A DNA stretch of 64,000 bases, taken from positions 1,054,001 through 1,118,000 of the forward strand of contig NW_024104347.1 in NCBI RefSeq assembly GCF_003945595.2, given 5' to 3'. Below the pieces are notes generated by a model that worked only from the letters and a program-made list of their open reading frames with translations, was not told the DNA's origin and ran no database searches. Shown here piece after piece: positions 51,552-64,000 of this stretch; within the stretch, counting starts at the first letter, position 1; each line of letters opens with the position of its first letter. The translations under genes and the position numbers were made by a program. Source of the DNA: Pipra filicauda (taxonomy: Eukaryota; Chordata; Aves; Passeriformes; Pipridae).

Positions 51552-54500
51552 AGTGTGTCACAGTTTCTGGAAAGCTGCATCTTCAAGAAAAAGAAAATTC
51601 ACCCCCATTGGTCCTATTAGGAAAGGAGACATCTTAATTGATGTATTTCTTTGGAACCTCACTGCTATTCCATTACACCCTTCCTCTGTCCTTATGTCTC
51701 ATATTTGGGCTAATGCCATCTCAATACGAGTGACTCTTTGGACTCTGGGTGCTCTTCAAATTTGCTGGTGCTTTCGATCCTTTTGGCATTAAGTAGCAAG
51801 AAGTTTGGGGGCTGAAACACCTCTGTTAATGTTATCTGGAACACTCTGAATTAATTTAAAAGGGCTCATCATCCTACTCTCAATAGTCAGGTCTCCCTCC
51901 TCGCACTCACAGAGTGCACTTGACTGGTGATCTGCCAGGCAGGTAGGCTCCAGTCTCCATCTCCTCCTCTCAGGAATTCATACACCCCTATGAAAATCAG
52001 ATCTTCACTTCTCAAGGAGGTTGGAAGAAGGTTAGAGACCAACTGTTCAGCCAAATCCAGCTGTACTACAGGGTTTGCTAGGAAAATTAGGATGCTGCTA
52101 AACTAAATTACCTTTTCTTATGTGACAAGTTGGTCTGCACCAATTTACACAGACAGATTCATTGTATCATGTTCCACAGGCAATACAATTATCCTTACTA
52201 GGTTGGATAGGAAACTCCACTCTCACGGCAAAGTGTATGAGACTATGTTGTTCATCAGAGCCTTTGTTTTCAACGTTATTAATCTGGCAGCATGTCACCT
52301 ACAGCTAATTTGATCATTGGCAAATGTGAGGTAGAAGCACGTCTCTTCCTCCATTGTTCCAGGTTTCCAGACACTTGAAACTACCCTTACCTTAGCTGTA
52401 TTATTAGAATTTATGAGGCCATGACCCCATGGAGTATATGTGCTGCCCAGACATACAAACCCAATAGTTTTACATTGGGTGAATTGGCACTGTATGCTGT
52501 TTACTAACAAAATAACTACTTCCCATGTGCTAGTTATTTACTTTGCTACTGGAAAATATGCCACACTTATATCAACATAGAGCAGCCAGCACATAACATT
52601 TACACTGAACTTTGAGTCATTTCAAGTACTGCTGGAATATTTAAGAATGGGAATCTTTGAAACAACTACTACTCTTGTATATTTTGAGTATGACTAGAAT
52701 AAGTTCAATTGCTCTCAAATGCTACCATCTCCTTATATATACTAAGGAGGGTTAAAGGTGGTAAAAGTTGGTATTAATAAATACTTTTCCCTCCTTTGCT
52801 GCACAATTAAAACATTGTATATATACATTTCAGTAAAACTGTACAAGTCTTTTTCTCCAGGGCTAGCTGGTGATGACATTTTTAAAGATCATTCAGAAAG
52901 ATATATGTGCAAATGCTATTATGCCTGTATACTGCCAACTAAAAAAGGAAAAACCACCTCATCTACCCTTCTGACATCTCTCAGTTGCACACTTTTCCTC
53001 CCTGCAAGCAGCCAGTTGAGCAGGTCAGACAAGAGCATTTTAGGTCATTCAGAAACTACTTTCACTCTAACTCCCATAAAGGGAAAGTAGGATGCTTAAG
53101 GAAGTCTGGAGAAGCAACAAGACTTTCTTCCCTTTTCAACACCCACACAACAGGTCCACACACAGAACAAGGAGGGCACTTCTAATGGACATAAAAATAT
53201 TGCCCTCGCACTACCTGTGAGGAATTACACAAGGTGGCTTAAAAGCCACCATCCAGTTAACACGCTCCTAAGTGGAGCTACACAAGCATGCAAGGATTTC
53301 TGTTGCTGTGAAAAGCCCTCTTATTAGTTGCAGCTGAAGCTCAGCATGATTCACCTGTGCTTTCTTGCTGGGCACTCTGCACAGAATTCTTATAGCAATA
53401 GGTTTGGTTAAAAACAAGTATGGAACAGAAGGCGGCAATTGAACTTAAAAATACAAAAAATATATATAAATAATTTAAAAATCTCTCTGAAATCAGACTG
53501 ATACTGAATATATCAAATGTGGGTTTATTAAACGATGAACCTCTTTCTCCCAGTATAAAGTTATTACGATTCCACATTTTCCTGGCATGACCTCTTGTCC
53601 CTCATACATTCAGTTCAGGAAGAGATGAGTTATTTAGCTACTCCTCTGGGATTTTAGAACACTAAGTCTAAGTGGACTCCCCCAAAATCCAGAGGTCTGG
53701 ACAACTCTTCTACAGGCATCGTCCATGTGCACATCACACATTTACAGAGCCTGGATGCTCTGGGTGAGAGAGGTTTGCCCCAGGACAACTGTATAAAACC
53801 TAAATGTCCATCAGACTAAATTATGACAGAAACACAGATGCATTCACTGTGGAATCAACTTCCTATGTCTGATAAATCCAGCATGCATTGGGTTCACTCT
53901 GGGTGGTTTTTTATGTATGTGCACCTGGATGACACCAGGGAAGTCCTGGGCCAACACGTGGTGTTAATCTGCCATGAGAGAGTGGGGAATGGTAGTGCTG
54001 AGTAACTTATGGCTTTTTCTACATTACACTTTGAAGTGTAGAAGATTTTATGATAAAATAGCAATGCTGCATCTACTCAGCATGTGTCTGCACCCCTGTG
54101 ATTGTTTTAGTTCTAGTCTACCTGACTTACTTTTGCTTGAGGCAAATGTTTCACTACAGCTTTGACTCCATTTTGAAATGCTTTCCTTCTATGCTGTTCT
54201 TGCTACTTGATAATTCTCTCCTGAGCAGCAGACTTCTTAGAGGGTTTCTGTGAGGATGCCTCTACAGAAAGATTCCTGAAAAATGGCTGTTAATAAGAAT
54301 GAAAAGCAGGGGTCCTGTATGTGTCAGAGACTACAAAGAAACAGAACAAAGTCTCTAATAGGGCATGTGAGAAGAACTGATTCTTCCTAAGGGGAACAGG
54401 GGAAAGATGGAAAGGAATTAGAGATTTCAAGATTGTCTCTTTAAATTACCAAAAAGAGACAAAAAGTGGTGCTCAGTTCTGGTCTTACAGTCTTCTGATT

Positions 54501-57500
54501 CAATTGTCTACATTTCCTCTCCATTCCCTCAGTCCTCATTCCTTCCCAGATGCATACAGGATGTTTTAGTTGCTTGATGGAGACATTTTCTTAATGCTAC
54601 CACTTTGTGGATAGAATACATTTCCTCAATATATAACTGAAACCTTCCCCTCTCTAAGTGGAACTGAAGAACCATTCTCTCAATTTGTTTTAAGATTGGC
54701 ATAATACCCATGAGTCTATAAGTTAAATCTGAGATCAAGGGGTCTCTCAGGAAATGCTGCAAACAACATTAGACTGTGGCACATCATTCTTGGAAAGAAG
54801 TGAGTCATCCTTTCCAGCCAGCATCAGTACTTGCACAGCTTTTTCTTAACCATGTAGCCCACTACCAGGGCATTTTTGGCCTATGAACCCAAGTGTAAAT
54901 CTAATCCTGTACCTTGAGGGTGGCTTATACTAAAGCCTTGCCCTCCCAGGGTCAAATTAGAGATCCATCCAACCTTGTAGACAACCTCGCTATTTCTGGT
55001 ATTCACTGAGCCCCAGCAGCTCTTCAGTCCAAGAAGAATATTTGTAAAGAGAAGGGGACTTTGAAGACAAAATAAAAAGATAGGAAGAAGAAGAAGGTGA
55101 TTTTACTACACAATTTTACAACAATCAGTACTGATTGGTGCTCATTACCAATAGGCACTGACTCCTTTATGAGCATGGTAGCTTTATAATAGAATTACAA
55201 GGCCTGGAAAAAAGCTGGTATGATGATTATGTCTTTACTTACAAGCAAAACACATCACAAACCACTGTAACATCAAGAAATTGGAAAAAACCGTCAAACA
55301 AAGCTAACCAGAAACACTGCCCTCCAATTAATCTAGAAGTGGCCTGAATACTTTTTTTGGATTGCAAAAGAAGTTTTACTCAAGTTCAAAAAAATAAAAC
55401 CGATAAAACTTGCCAACAAAGGCATATAAACTTTTTCTGTTAGCAGAATACACAAGACTTGCAATTCTCTATTCATGATAGGAAGAAAACAGAGTTTTGA
55501 CTGAATATATTGGACAATCAATCAAAGAGTATTTACAGTACCATTTCTAGGAACTAGTGTCTGCAAATATAGAATGATTTTTCAAATTCTCTCTCCCCTT
55601 ACCAAGACAAATAACTTATTTTTTGTTTGTGTCTTGTTTTGAAAACTAAAGAACTCTCAACATCTTGTTGCTGTAGCATTGGTGGTGGAATTTTAAACAT
55701 CTACCCAACCCAAATTCTTGAGCTCTTTGAAAATCCATCCTCTTGTCCTTGTGCCTAAATACTTACTGTGAGTTAAACCAATTTGCAGAATCTGGCCTGG
55801 AGTATGAGGACCACCTAACTTGTGCTCAGATTAAATTCAAAAAGATAAACAGCCTAAGAACCACCGACAAAACCAGGCAAGAGATACAGGCACTTTAAAA
55901 CCTTTGTGTAAAAACAATTAAACCATAAAATGTCATTAAACCATAAAAGGAAAACCAAAAAAAGTTTGCCAGTTTAAACAAAGAGGAGCTGCTTGCATGT
56001 CAGGGAAGACCATCATGGTTCTGTAGCTCTTTGCCAGAAACAAAACTACTTGAAACTATTAAGACTATCTGATTTGGGGTCAGCTGATGAGGATGAGACA
56101 GGAGAGAGGCAAGGCTGAGACAGCAGCAGTCGTGTCCATGCAAAGAGGCTGAATAGGCCAAAGACAATAAAGTGCATGGGCACACCTGCAAAAAGACACA
56201 GGGGGTGGCCTATGTAACCCTGGGATCACACACTGAGATTTTGATCCCTGAGAAAACCTGACCTCTGTGCAAAGGCAGTCTGCATAGAAGAAATAGGCCT
56301 TCAGAAGCATGCCAGTCATGTTTGCAAGCAGTGAACTCTTTAGGGTGGATTGCTGCTCATGGGCAGCAGCTGCAAAACAAGTTCTGGAGCTACATGTGGG
56401 TGGGACATGTTTGTTCTGTGGTGAGGGCAGTAGGAAAGATGCCTGCAAAAGGCACAGTTATAGGAGAAATCCTGGTGTCCCCACAGCCCTAGGGTTTCAC
56501 AGTAAGGCAAAGGTTGGTACAGCTCAAGGTTTCACAAGGGACATGGTCAGTGCTCCATGGCTGTGATCAGTGCGCCGTGGCAGTGCTCTGGAAGTGCACA
56601 GCCCTAGGATGGAGGAGTAGGGGCTGTTCTCAGCCAGCTTCAGCCATGTTCTTCACACCAGCTTCTACTGCCAGCACAACGGGGGCAAGGTGCACCAAAA
56701 ACATCCTCTGTGGACTCCCAGCATGCCAGGTGATGTGCTTGCATGACAGTTCACAGAATTTCACAACAGATAGACGTCTGAGGCCTTTGGCCTTGAATAT
56801 GTTGGTGGGGATGTCTTTACAGGACTATTTAGACACAATCACTAACATGAAATGTCAAAATGTTTTTCACTTCTACAGATTCACAGCCACAAGGATATAA
56901 ACATCAAAGTCCCAGATAAGCTCTTCTAGTGTTTTTGCATTTTTTTGTGCTAGCGTGAGTGTACATTGGTTTTGGCTGGTTGGGGGTATTTTTTGGTGAT
57001 TTTTTTTTCTTTGGTTTTGTTTTATTTGTTTTTAAGTTGACAGCTAATTTCTAAATAGGTTGAAAAGGAAACTGTATGATGAACTGCTGCTATTGATTTT
57101 TTTTCTCTCCCTCTTCTTTCAGGTGGCCAAAACAGTATATCTAGTAGCACAAAACCACAAAAATAAGATTATAGAAACAGACTTCTTGTTATAACAATTT
57201 TTTTTATCATTTCAGAATCAAAAACGCTTTTTTAAAATGGCTTTTCTTTTCCTGAAGAATGTGATAAAACACATGGAATAATTAATCTGAACACTCTGCC
57301 GAAAAAAAACCAAAACTAACTTAACAATTTATATTCTTCACTACAGCTAGTTTCTTTTAGGAGAGGTGGAAGGGAGGAGATTATTTTTGCTTAAATGAAA
57401 GATATTCATCAAAGGTTGGCAGAATCCTAACAGGTGGGAAGCTCAGGAATCAGTCAGAGCAGGATGAGGCCTTTTGAATACTTCTCTAAAGGTCTTGCAG

Positions 57501-60500
57501 CTTTGACAAGTTCTCTCTACCTGATAAAAATAGGTCATCCCATGAGTTTCCCAGACTCATCCTTCTAGTTCCATACATAAAAGCAAGACAGTCAGTTTCC
57601 CTTCTGCTGTTTTACAAGTTGTGTATGAAAGCAGAAGTCCAGAGTTGCAGCAATAACTAGTGAAAATCTCAAAAATGTAAAGCTATTTTTCAACATAGCA
57701 CTTGGAAAGATGGAACTGCAGAAATAATTGTTTGGAGGTAGTGACTGAAACCTTAAACCAGCCAGCAACAAATGAATCCTAATACAGATAAGGTGCTCTG
57801 AACTATACTATTTCCTTCTCCAGTTCATCACTAGATTAAAGAAAATGTAAAAACATTTTTTTAGAATTTAAGGCTGCACTTTTCTCTTGATGCTGGGTAT
57901 CTGTTTCTTAAATTTTAATTTTGTTTATCATGATCAAAAATGTGGATTTGAAAAGAGAAAATGTTTTCACTTTGAAAATGCTGCATGAAATATGAAAAAG
58001 AATATTATAAGGTCCTCAATTTTACTGAAGGATTTTTTTTCTGAACTTAGTTCCCCACTGGGAGATTGTTTAGGTCATGCGAAAATTGATTTTCCAGCTA
58101 GTAAACAATGTGACTGAAAACTTTTGCTTTAACATTCCATCCAGTTTTGTCTAAAACAGTTCAGTGATCCTAACCTCATTTCTTAAGTTACTTTCCAGAT
58201 TTCTTAACATTTACTTAAAGACAGATAAAATCAGATATGCCATTCAATCAAGTAGTAATTGAACATTCAACTAAATCATATGTATTTCAGTAATCACACA
58301 TTTATACAAAGTGTATTAAAAGCTTTGATCTTTTCTGATTGCACATTCCCTAGAATTTACTAGCACCCACTAGCAGTCATTAACATAGTGGACCTTCAGG
58401 TCCCTCTAAATGTAATATGGAATCATATATGAAAAATGTGTAATGATAAAAGAAAAAAACATTCCTCCACACACAGTTATGTATTTCTAAAATATGCTTA
58501 CAGACAAATGTTCACATTTAGCATTCTGTACACTTTAAAAATGTGATGATGTCATTTAGGGATATTTAAAGAAGGTCTACAGAATACTAGGACAGAAAGA
58601 AATGTCCACTTCTACAGAATTGCAGTGCTGGAAAAGACTGTAATGCAACCTGTATGTAACAATGTACAAAAATATAACTGGTTAATAAAAGAATTAGGAA
58701 CAGAGTAGGTAGTCCCACTATATCTAGGAGGGATGCAAAACCATTAGAAAGACAAAATAGACAATTAATGCAAGCATATTTTTTTGTGATCTAAAGAAGA
58801 GAGGATAAAAAGGATTATAAAACTCTATGTCTTGGCTGTATGCTGTATGGCAAGTACACCATAATATGTTTCTTCTGAGAAAAACACATACACATATAAA
58901 CCAATAATTAAATAGGATTACATTTCCATGCCTTTACCTGCAATTCACTGATGAAGCTGAAGGACAGTGGTGCACAGCAGAAATTCAAATGGTCTGCTGT
59001 GGCCTTGGAGCCTATAGAGCTTCTTTGACATAATTCATAGCAATTTCTGTACCCAAGAAAGCTATTTCATTTTACTTGTCCATTTGAAGATGTCAACAAT
59101 CTCATTAAAACTGATACTACTAGGTTGTTACCAACTCATGAAGGTAGTGTGAAAGAATATTATTTTGGAGAGGCAATTTCTCATTGGCCTTACTTATGGT
59201 AAATTATAAGCTGCAGATATGGCAGGCAATGCTAGCAGAAGATATAGCATAAGACCATGCATGAAAAACACATCCAAGCTATGGCCATCAGTGTTGGTAC
59301 TTGTTGCATCTGCTAGGAAATAAACAAGATCTGAATGCTTCCCAGGAGATGTGAGTCTCCCATCTTTGCTCTGCTAAACAGGATATGGGAGAGAAGGCTG
59401 AAGATTTGCATTTCCTAAGAGCAGCACAGGATAGCTTTGCAGCTCAACACCCCAAACCACAGAGAATAGCTTGATGAGAAGCTGCTCAGAGGCAGCTCTT
59501 GTCCTCACTCTCCGTTTTGAGTTTGGAGTATTTCACCAAATTAGAATTCTGTTTCTACAAGCTTTGTGTTTATAGCTTTTTAGTCATAAATTTAACCATG
59601 ACTGGGGCTATTGTTTTCCCCTGGTAGCACATCTCACTGATTCATATTTTGAAATGATTCATATAAAAACTAAGGGACATTCACAAGAGGTTATTTTTGG
59701 AAATGGCCAAATATCCAAGCATTGCAATAGCATCCTGAGGAATTACTTATCCAAGGCAGAGGAGATAACTGACTGAGGGATCATAAGGAGCTGAACCTTG
59801 AGCTCTGCTGTAAACCAGTGTGAGGAAATGTTCCCATGTGTATGTTCATTTGTCTGCTAATAAGAAATTGGAAAGGATGATAAGCAAAGCAGTGACATGA
59901 CTCATTAGGGCCATCGAATGATTTTCTTCACCATCTCATTATTTCCTCTTTAGCTTTTCATCATTGTTTTTTATTTTATGACTAAAAGTTAAAAAAAATT
60001 GGAGTCCTAGAGAACACACATGGCTTTTTGATTTGAAAGGATTTTTAATTGAGTTTCCCTCAAGGTAAATAATTCTCTCTAACTGTTTCCTAACTAGCAG
60101 CTCACCCCAAATCCACTAGTGATCCATGCTGTTAGGGTTGGAAAAAACCCCTGTCAGTAGAGAGGAAACAAAGTTTTTATTTCAAAGAGATTTAATTGCA
60201 CAGCCCTCCCTGAGTGCAATGGATCGTTGCAGTGGGGTATGTTCAGTGCAACATTGCTCCATTCAGCCCCAGGCAGACAAATTCTGCACTTAGTGGGAAG
60301 GACAAGAGCTTCTCACCTGATTCCCCACAGCATAAAAAAAGGAGCAGGGACAGCAATAAGTGTCCAGAAGCAGTCCTGGTTTCTCTCTCTTATCACTAGA
60401 AGAGAAATAGCTGTTGAGACCACAAAAGGGAAGACCATTAGTTTGTGAAGTAACCACCCTCCCTCTAGACTGAAAGGGAGTTTCTCATACTCATCACTTC

Positions 60501-62346
60501 TGATTTTATGGCCTTCTCCATAATATTTTTCCCTGTGTAAGAAGGTGTGCAAAGTTACAGTACCTTCTTTACAGGCTGCTTTGCAATCAAAAGGCTAATG
60601 CCTCCCCACAAAACTCTCTCAAGTAACCTACATAAGCTTTGCAATAACACTCACTGTGAAACCAAATAACAACCAAGGAGATGCAGGACTCAGCATAAAA
60701 GAACAAAACTTCATGACGACTAATTCTTGCTCTGAAAAGGAGGAAGAGAAGAACAAGATGAACTTGCTCTATTATTCCTGGTATCAGCAAATGCATGTCA
60801 AGGAGGAAGGTGAAAAAAAAAAAGTCTGAAGGGTTCCGGAATACAATTTGGCTCCCTGTATAAAGACAATTTTGGAGTGGAGTGTTTTTTGTTTACATTC
60901 AGTTTCCGCAGCTAATCTTTCGAATCCTGGCTTCTCAAAAAAGTTGCATATTCTCAATATCTCACTTTCTATACATATCTACCTTCTATGTAGGAAATCT
61001 GTTCTAACACAACAGGACACATCCTTCTGCCTACATTAGGAGCTCCTGTCAGTGAATAACAAGACTTTCTGAAAATGCCTTATTTGTTTCTTTCTTGCAG
61101 GGGTCAGGACACTTTTGACGTTAAACAAGCAGCAATTTTATACTCCTGGTGATTATAATTCACTCATACTGAATTTAGGAGTTTGTGACTGTTATGTAGT
61201 CTGTCCATTCTCTATATTTAGATTCATAAAACTAGCATACTTCACTCAGAAAATATCATGCACTTTCACACTCAGATCTATCCTTTCATACTCTGAGAAT
61301 TTCACCACTCTGCAATAGTACAAAGAAGACAGAAAGGCTTATTTTTTCCCTATATTTAGTCGTGGGCCGATATCATAGTCTGAGCTCTCTTTTTTTCCTA
61401 AAAATTATGTTTTTCAGTAAGTGACTCAGCTGCTTTGCCCATGATCACATTGGAAACTCTGCTGCTGATTTCAGTACAGGAAGAAGAGTTTAACTCGTTA
61501 CACCTAAATTAAATTTGATTAAACACAAATTATTTTTAGGATATCACAGTGATATTTACTCTGTGCCATCATCTTTTTTCCACCACTGGTCAGTAGGCTG
61601 ATATAAAGAAAGACAAAAAATTATATATTATGGACTAGGATGTCCTTTGAAAAATGCCTTTCTAAGGTACTGAACTTCAGAAACTTTATGACATTTAATT
61701 TTCTCTAATGCAACTGAGCATTCTTTTTGTCAGCTGAGGTGGAATACCAATAGTAAGTAACATTATTTTGCAGTGATGAGATTGTATTTTCATTGTGGAG
61801 AAGAATGCAGCATTACTCTCCACTAATTGTTTCCTGTTTCCAAGTGTCCACACTTGCTGGAAGCTTCAATCAAAACCTAACAGAATATCAGATAGAGTTA
61901 AATGAGAGTACAGATAACTAAGTGTAACATTGATTTTCCTGGTTTCAAGTACCAGTTTGTTTGGTGATTGCATGTTTTACATCAGGCTGGCTCCTTACCA
62001 TATGACAAAACACAGAATACATTATCCAAAAGCAGGTAAAAAAAGATAATCACAAGAAAAAGCCAGAGACTCTCAGCTACAGTCTAACATGAGATAGCTA
62101 TACATTGTGCCTGGAAAACTTACCTTACAAAAAAAAAAAAAAATCAAACATCCCCCCCCCCCCCCCCAAAACAAACAAACAAAAAAAACACACAGAGGAA
62201 GATAATGAAGCAACAGAAGATATTTAACTTGAAGGATACTCATTAAAATCAAATATAGGATAATATCCAAGGTGTGGATTATAAAAGCTATATGCAAAAG
62301 AGAGAGAGGTGTGTATTCCATGGGGGATCTTAAGCAAATGAAAAGG
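51552..62346. other. Intergenic DNA, no gene seen
   Basis: Unique AT-rich sequence with a GC-richer patch at about 56080-56740 that contains short internal repetitions (two imperfect copies of a TCAGTGC..C.TGGC segment near 56546-56590, and CACAGCCCTAGG twice). T-rich runs occur near 57000-57040. No coding exon, RNA gene or named repeat was recognised. Its open frames (up to 128 codons, 56514-56900) lack any domain signature. Confidence 0.6.
62129..62190 (+). repeat. A15 / C16 / (CAAA)n low-complexity cluster
   Basis: Fifteen A (62129-62143), then 16 consecutive C (62152-62167), then a CAAA-type stretch. The minus strand therefore carries G16, a strong G-quadruplex-forming run and a sequencing-error hotspot. 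Confidence 0.92.
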
Positions 62347-62901
62347 TTATTTATGGATGACTTCTATGCATAATGTAAGTACATAACCCATTTTCACATA
62401 TGCACACAGCTGGAAAAGTACCTGAAGCAAAATGAGCATGAGCTTTCTGCTCATCATGTACTTTATGTGACTCAGGTGGTTCTTCCAAATGTAACTATAA
62501 ATGGGAACAGTACATGCTAGCAACTCAAGTCTGCACTCAAATAAAGTCTTCTCTGATTTGTGAGGCTTGGTACAGCTCAGTGAATATTCACACATTGCAA
62601 ATCTCAGTGCCCAGAAGGGACAATACTCTGATTTCCTGTTTATGGCTCTGTCCTCTAAGGTTATTAATTTAAATGGATGAAAGTTCACAAGAAAAAAGGC
62701 ACATTGTAACACACACTGGGAGGTGAGATACTGAAAAGCAAAAGGTTTCTGGGAAAACTGAAAGTGGCACATAAAAAGATACAACATTGCAACCTGATCT
62801 CTACAGGAACCAAATTGAAACACAATTTTCAAAGCATTCCCAGTGCATCTTGTGGACAGTTGTGATCTTTCAAATCCAAAAGGGTAGCAATCTCTCTGCA
62901 C
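62347..62901 (-). other. Unexplained 184-codon open frame
   Basis: This is the longest uninterrupted frame in the window. It reads as a Cys-, Phe- and Leu-rich peptide with no domain, signal peptide or repeat family I recognise. There is no evident promoter, splice partner or conserved motif, and it ends just left of a CR1 insertion. It is probably a chance frame or decayed unknown repeat. It is recorded because its length is somewhat above what I would expect by chance in DNA this AT-rich. Confidence 0.1.
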
Positions 62902-62984
62902 ATCTGGGAAAGGACCACATCCAAAGAGATATATTCAAATGGTTTTATCCCTGAAGATAGGAAGAGCTGTATTTTTATTTTGTG

Positions 62985-63566
62985 CACTTGTCAAGAACAT
63001 TGCAGATGACATCAAGTTGGGGGGGCGTGTTGATCTGCTGAAAGGCGGGAGGGCTCTGCAGAGGGACCTGGACAAGCTGGAGAGATGGTTTGATTCCAAT
63101 GGGATGAGATTCAACAAGGCCAAGTGCCAAGTCCTGCACTTTGGCCACAACAACCCCATGCAGTGCTACAGGCTGGGGACAGAGTGGCTGGAGAGCAGCC
63201 AGGCAGAAAGGGACCTGGGAGTTTGGATTGACAGGAAGCTGAACATGAGCCAGCAGTGTGCCCAGGTGGCCAAGAAGGCCAATGGCATCCTGGCCTGGAT
63301 CGGGAACAGTGTGGCAGCAGGACCAGGGAAGTGATTCTTCCCTTGTACTCAGCGCTGGTGAGGCCACACCTGGAGTACTGTGTCCAGTTCTGGGCCCCTC
63401 AGAGGTGCTGGAGTGGGTCCAGAGAAGAGCAACAAGGCTGGTGAAGGGACTCGAGCACAGGTCCTATGAGGAAAGGCTGAGGGAGCTGGGGTTGTTTAGC
63501 CTGGAGAAGAGGAGGCTCAGGGGAGACCTCATCACTCTCTACAACTATCCAAAAAGGAGGTTGTAG
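62985..63566 (+). pseudogene. CR1 reverse transcriptase C-terminal relic
   Basis: This is the coding part of the CR1 copy. It opens with [10 protein letters not shown] (polymerase box aspartates DD retained) and continues [55 protein letters not shown] and [16 protein letters not shown]. Around 63311-63318 a single-base loss relative to the usual CR1 sequence breaks the frame. The family motif [20 protein letters not shown] resumes in the next frame. A further gap of about 20 bp after the WAP codons (near 63400) shifts it again into [19 protein letters not shown] and [16 protein letters not shown]. It is truncated and inactive. Confidence 0.9.
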
Positions 63567-63861
63567 TCAGGTGGGTGTTGATCTCCTCTCCTAGGCAACC
63601 AGCAGCAGGATAAGAGAACACGGTCTTAAGCTGTGCCAGAAGAGGTTTAGGCTGAATATTAGGAAAAAAAATTTTACAGAGAGAGTAATCAGACATTGGA
63701 ATGGGCTGCCCAGGGAAGTGGATTCTCCATCCCTGGAGGTTTTTGAGACAAGACTGGATGCAGCACTTAGTGCCATGGTCTAGTAACCATGGTGGTATTG
63801 GATCAAGGGTTGGACTTGATGATCTCAGAGGTCTTTTCCAACCTGGCTGATTCTATGATTT
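62985..63861 (+). mobile_element. CR1 LINE, 5'-truncated copy (plus strand)
   Basis: This is a comparatively young CR1 copy. It begins within the reverse transcriptase region (the 5' limit is approximate) and runs through the ORF2 C-terminus and 3'UTR to a GATTCTATGATTT terminus (63849-63861), with about one and a half octamer units and no poly(A). The 3'UTR holds typical CR1 segments: GGAATGGGCTGCCCAGGGAA, a CCATCCCTGGAGGTTTTTGA block, and TTGGACTTGATGATCTCAGA followed by GGTCTTTTCCAACCTGG. This end type is widespread in neoavian birds. Confidence 0.95.
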
Positions 63862-64000
63862 GGATTTACTGTTCTTATACTAAGAAAAAAAAATAAAAAT
63901 TCCAGCACCTGTAGTAAATGAGCAATCACAAAACGTGTTTGTAGGAATTGTTAAGTGGACGTTAGCAGTTGGAAGCAAGATAAAATCGCAAAGAAAAGAA
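63862..64000. other. Flank right of CR1, nothing seen
   Basis: Short AT-rich sequence with an A-rich run near 63883-63898. No feature was recognised. Confidence 0.6.

Noticed and set aside
60130..60160. GTTAGGGTTGGAAAAAACCCC as a CR1 3' end
   Set aside because: The short similarity to TTGGAAAAGACC stops immediately, with no flanking CR1 sequence.
62975..63367. Minus-strand 130-codon open frame
   Set aside because: Antisense of the CR1 reverse transcriptase relic.

Overview
The window looks like ordinary nuclear DNA from a bird. It is AT-rich and gene-poor, with three recognisable 5'-truncated CR1 (chicken repeat 1) non-LTR retrotransposon copies plus one much older CR1-like relic. One interrupted vertebrate gene can be recognised. 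The style of the younger CR1 3' ends (a GATTCTATGATTT-type terminus) suggests a neoavian bird rather than a galliform, but that is inference. No operons, phages, CRISPR arrays or bacterial signals are present.

The gene is STAC (SH3 and cysteine-rich domain protein, STAC1), on the minus strand. Coding exon 1 (35505 down to 35389, 39 codons from the ATG) ends at a GT donor. Coding exon 2 (11550 down to 11274, 277 nt) opens after an AG acceptor and closes at a GT donor. Joined, they give about 131 N-terminal residues, including a conserved basic/serine-rich block and the first H-X12-C-X2-C zinc ligands of the C1 domain. Intron 1 is 23.8 kb. Positions 1-11273 are the start of intron 2. The rest of C1 and the two SH3 domains must lie outside the window, since I found no exon 3 here.

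Layout: 1-11273 is intron 2, with a CR1 copy at 4001-5195. 11274-11550 is exon 2. 11551-35388 is intron 1, which holds an ancient CR1-like LINE relic (about 27940-29850) interrupted by a putative LTR (about 28695-29135). 35389-35505 is exon 1. About 35506-36050 is the 5'UTR and candidate promoter, with a local cluster of CpGs, a 55-nt pure polypurine tract (sense strand) and two CA repeats. 36050-64000 is STAC upstream intergenic DNA with microsatellites, a small CR1 scrap (51490-51550), a CR1 copy near the right edge (about 62985-63861) and a few homeodomain-motif-rich stretches that could be conserved regulatory elements.

I did not find a new biological system. The observations most worth checking are the STAC 5' end (start codon, possible 5'UTR splice acceptor, polypurine tract), the nested LTR-in-LINE structure, three candidate non-coding regulatory elements, and an unexplained 184-codon open frame at 62347-62901. 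Most other open frames here look like chance or repeat-derived frames.
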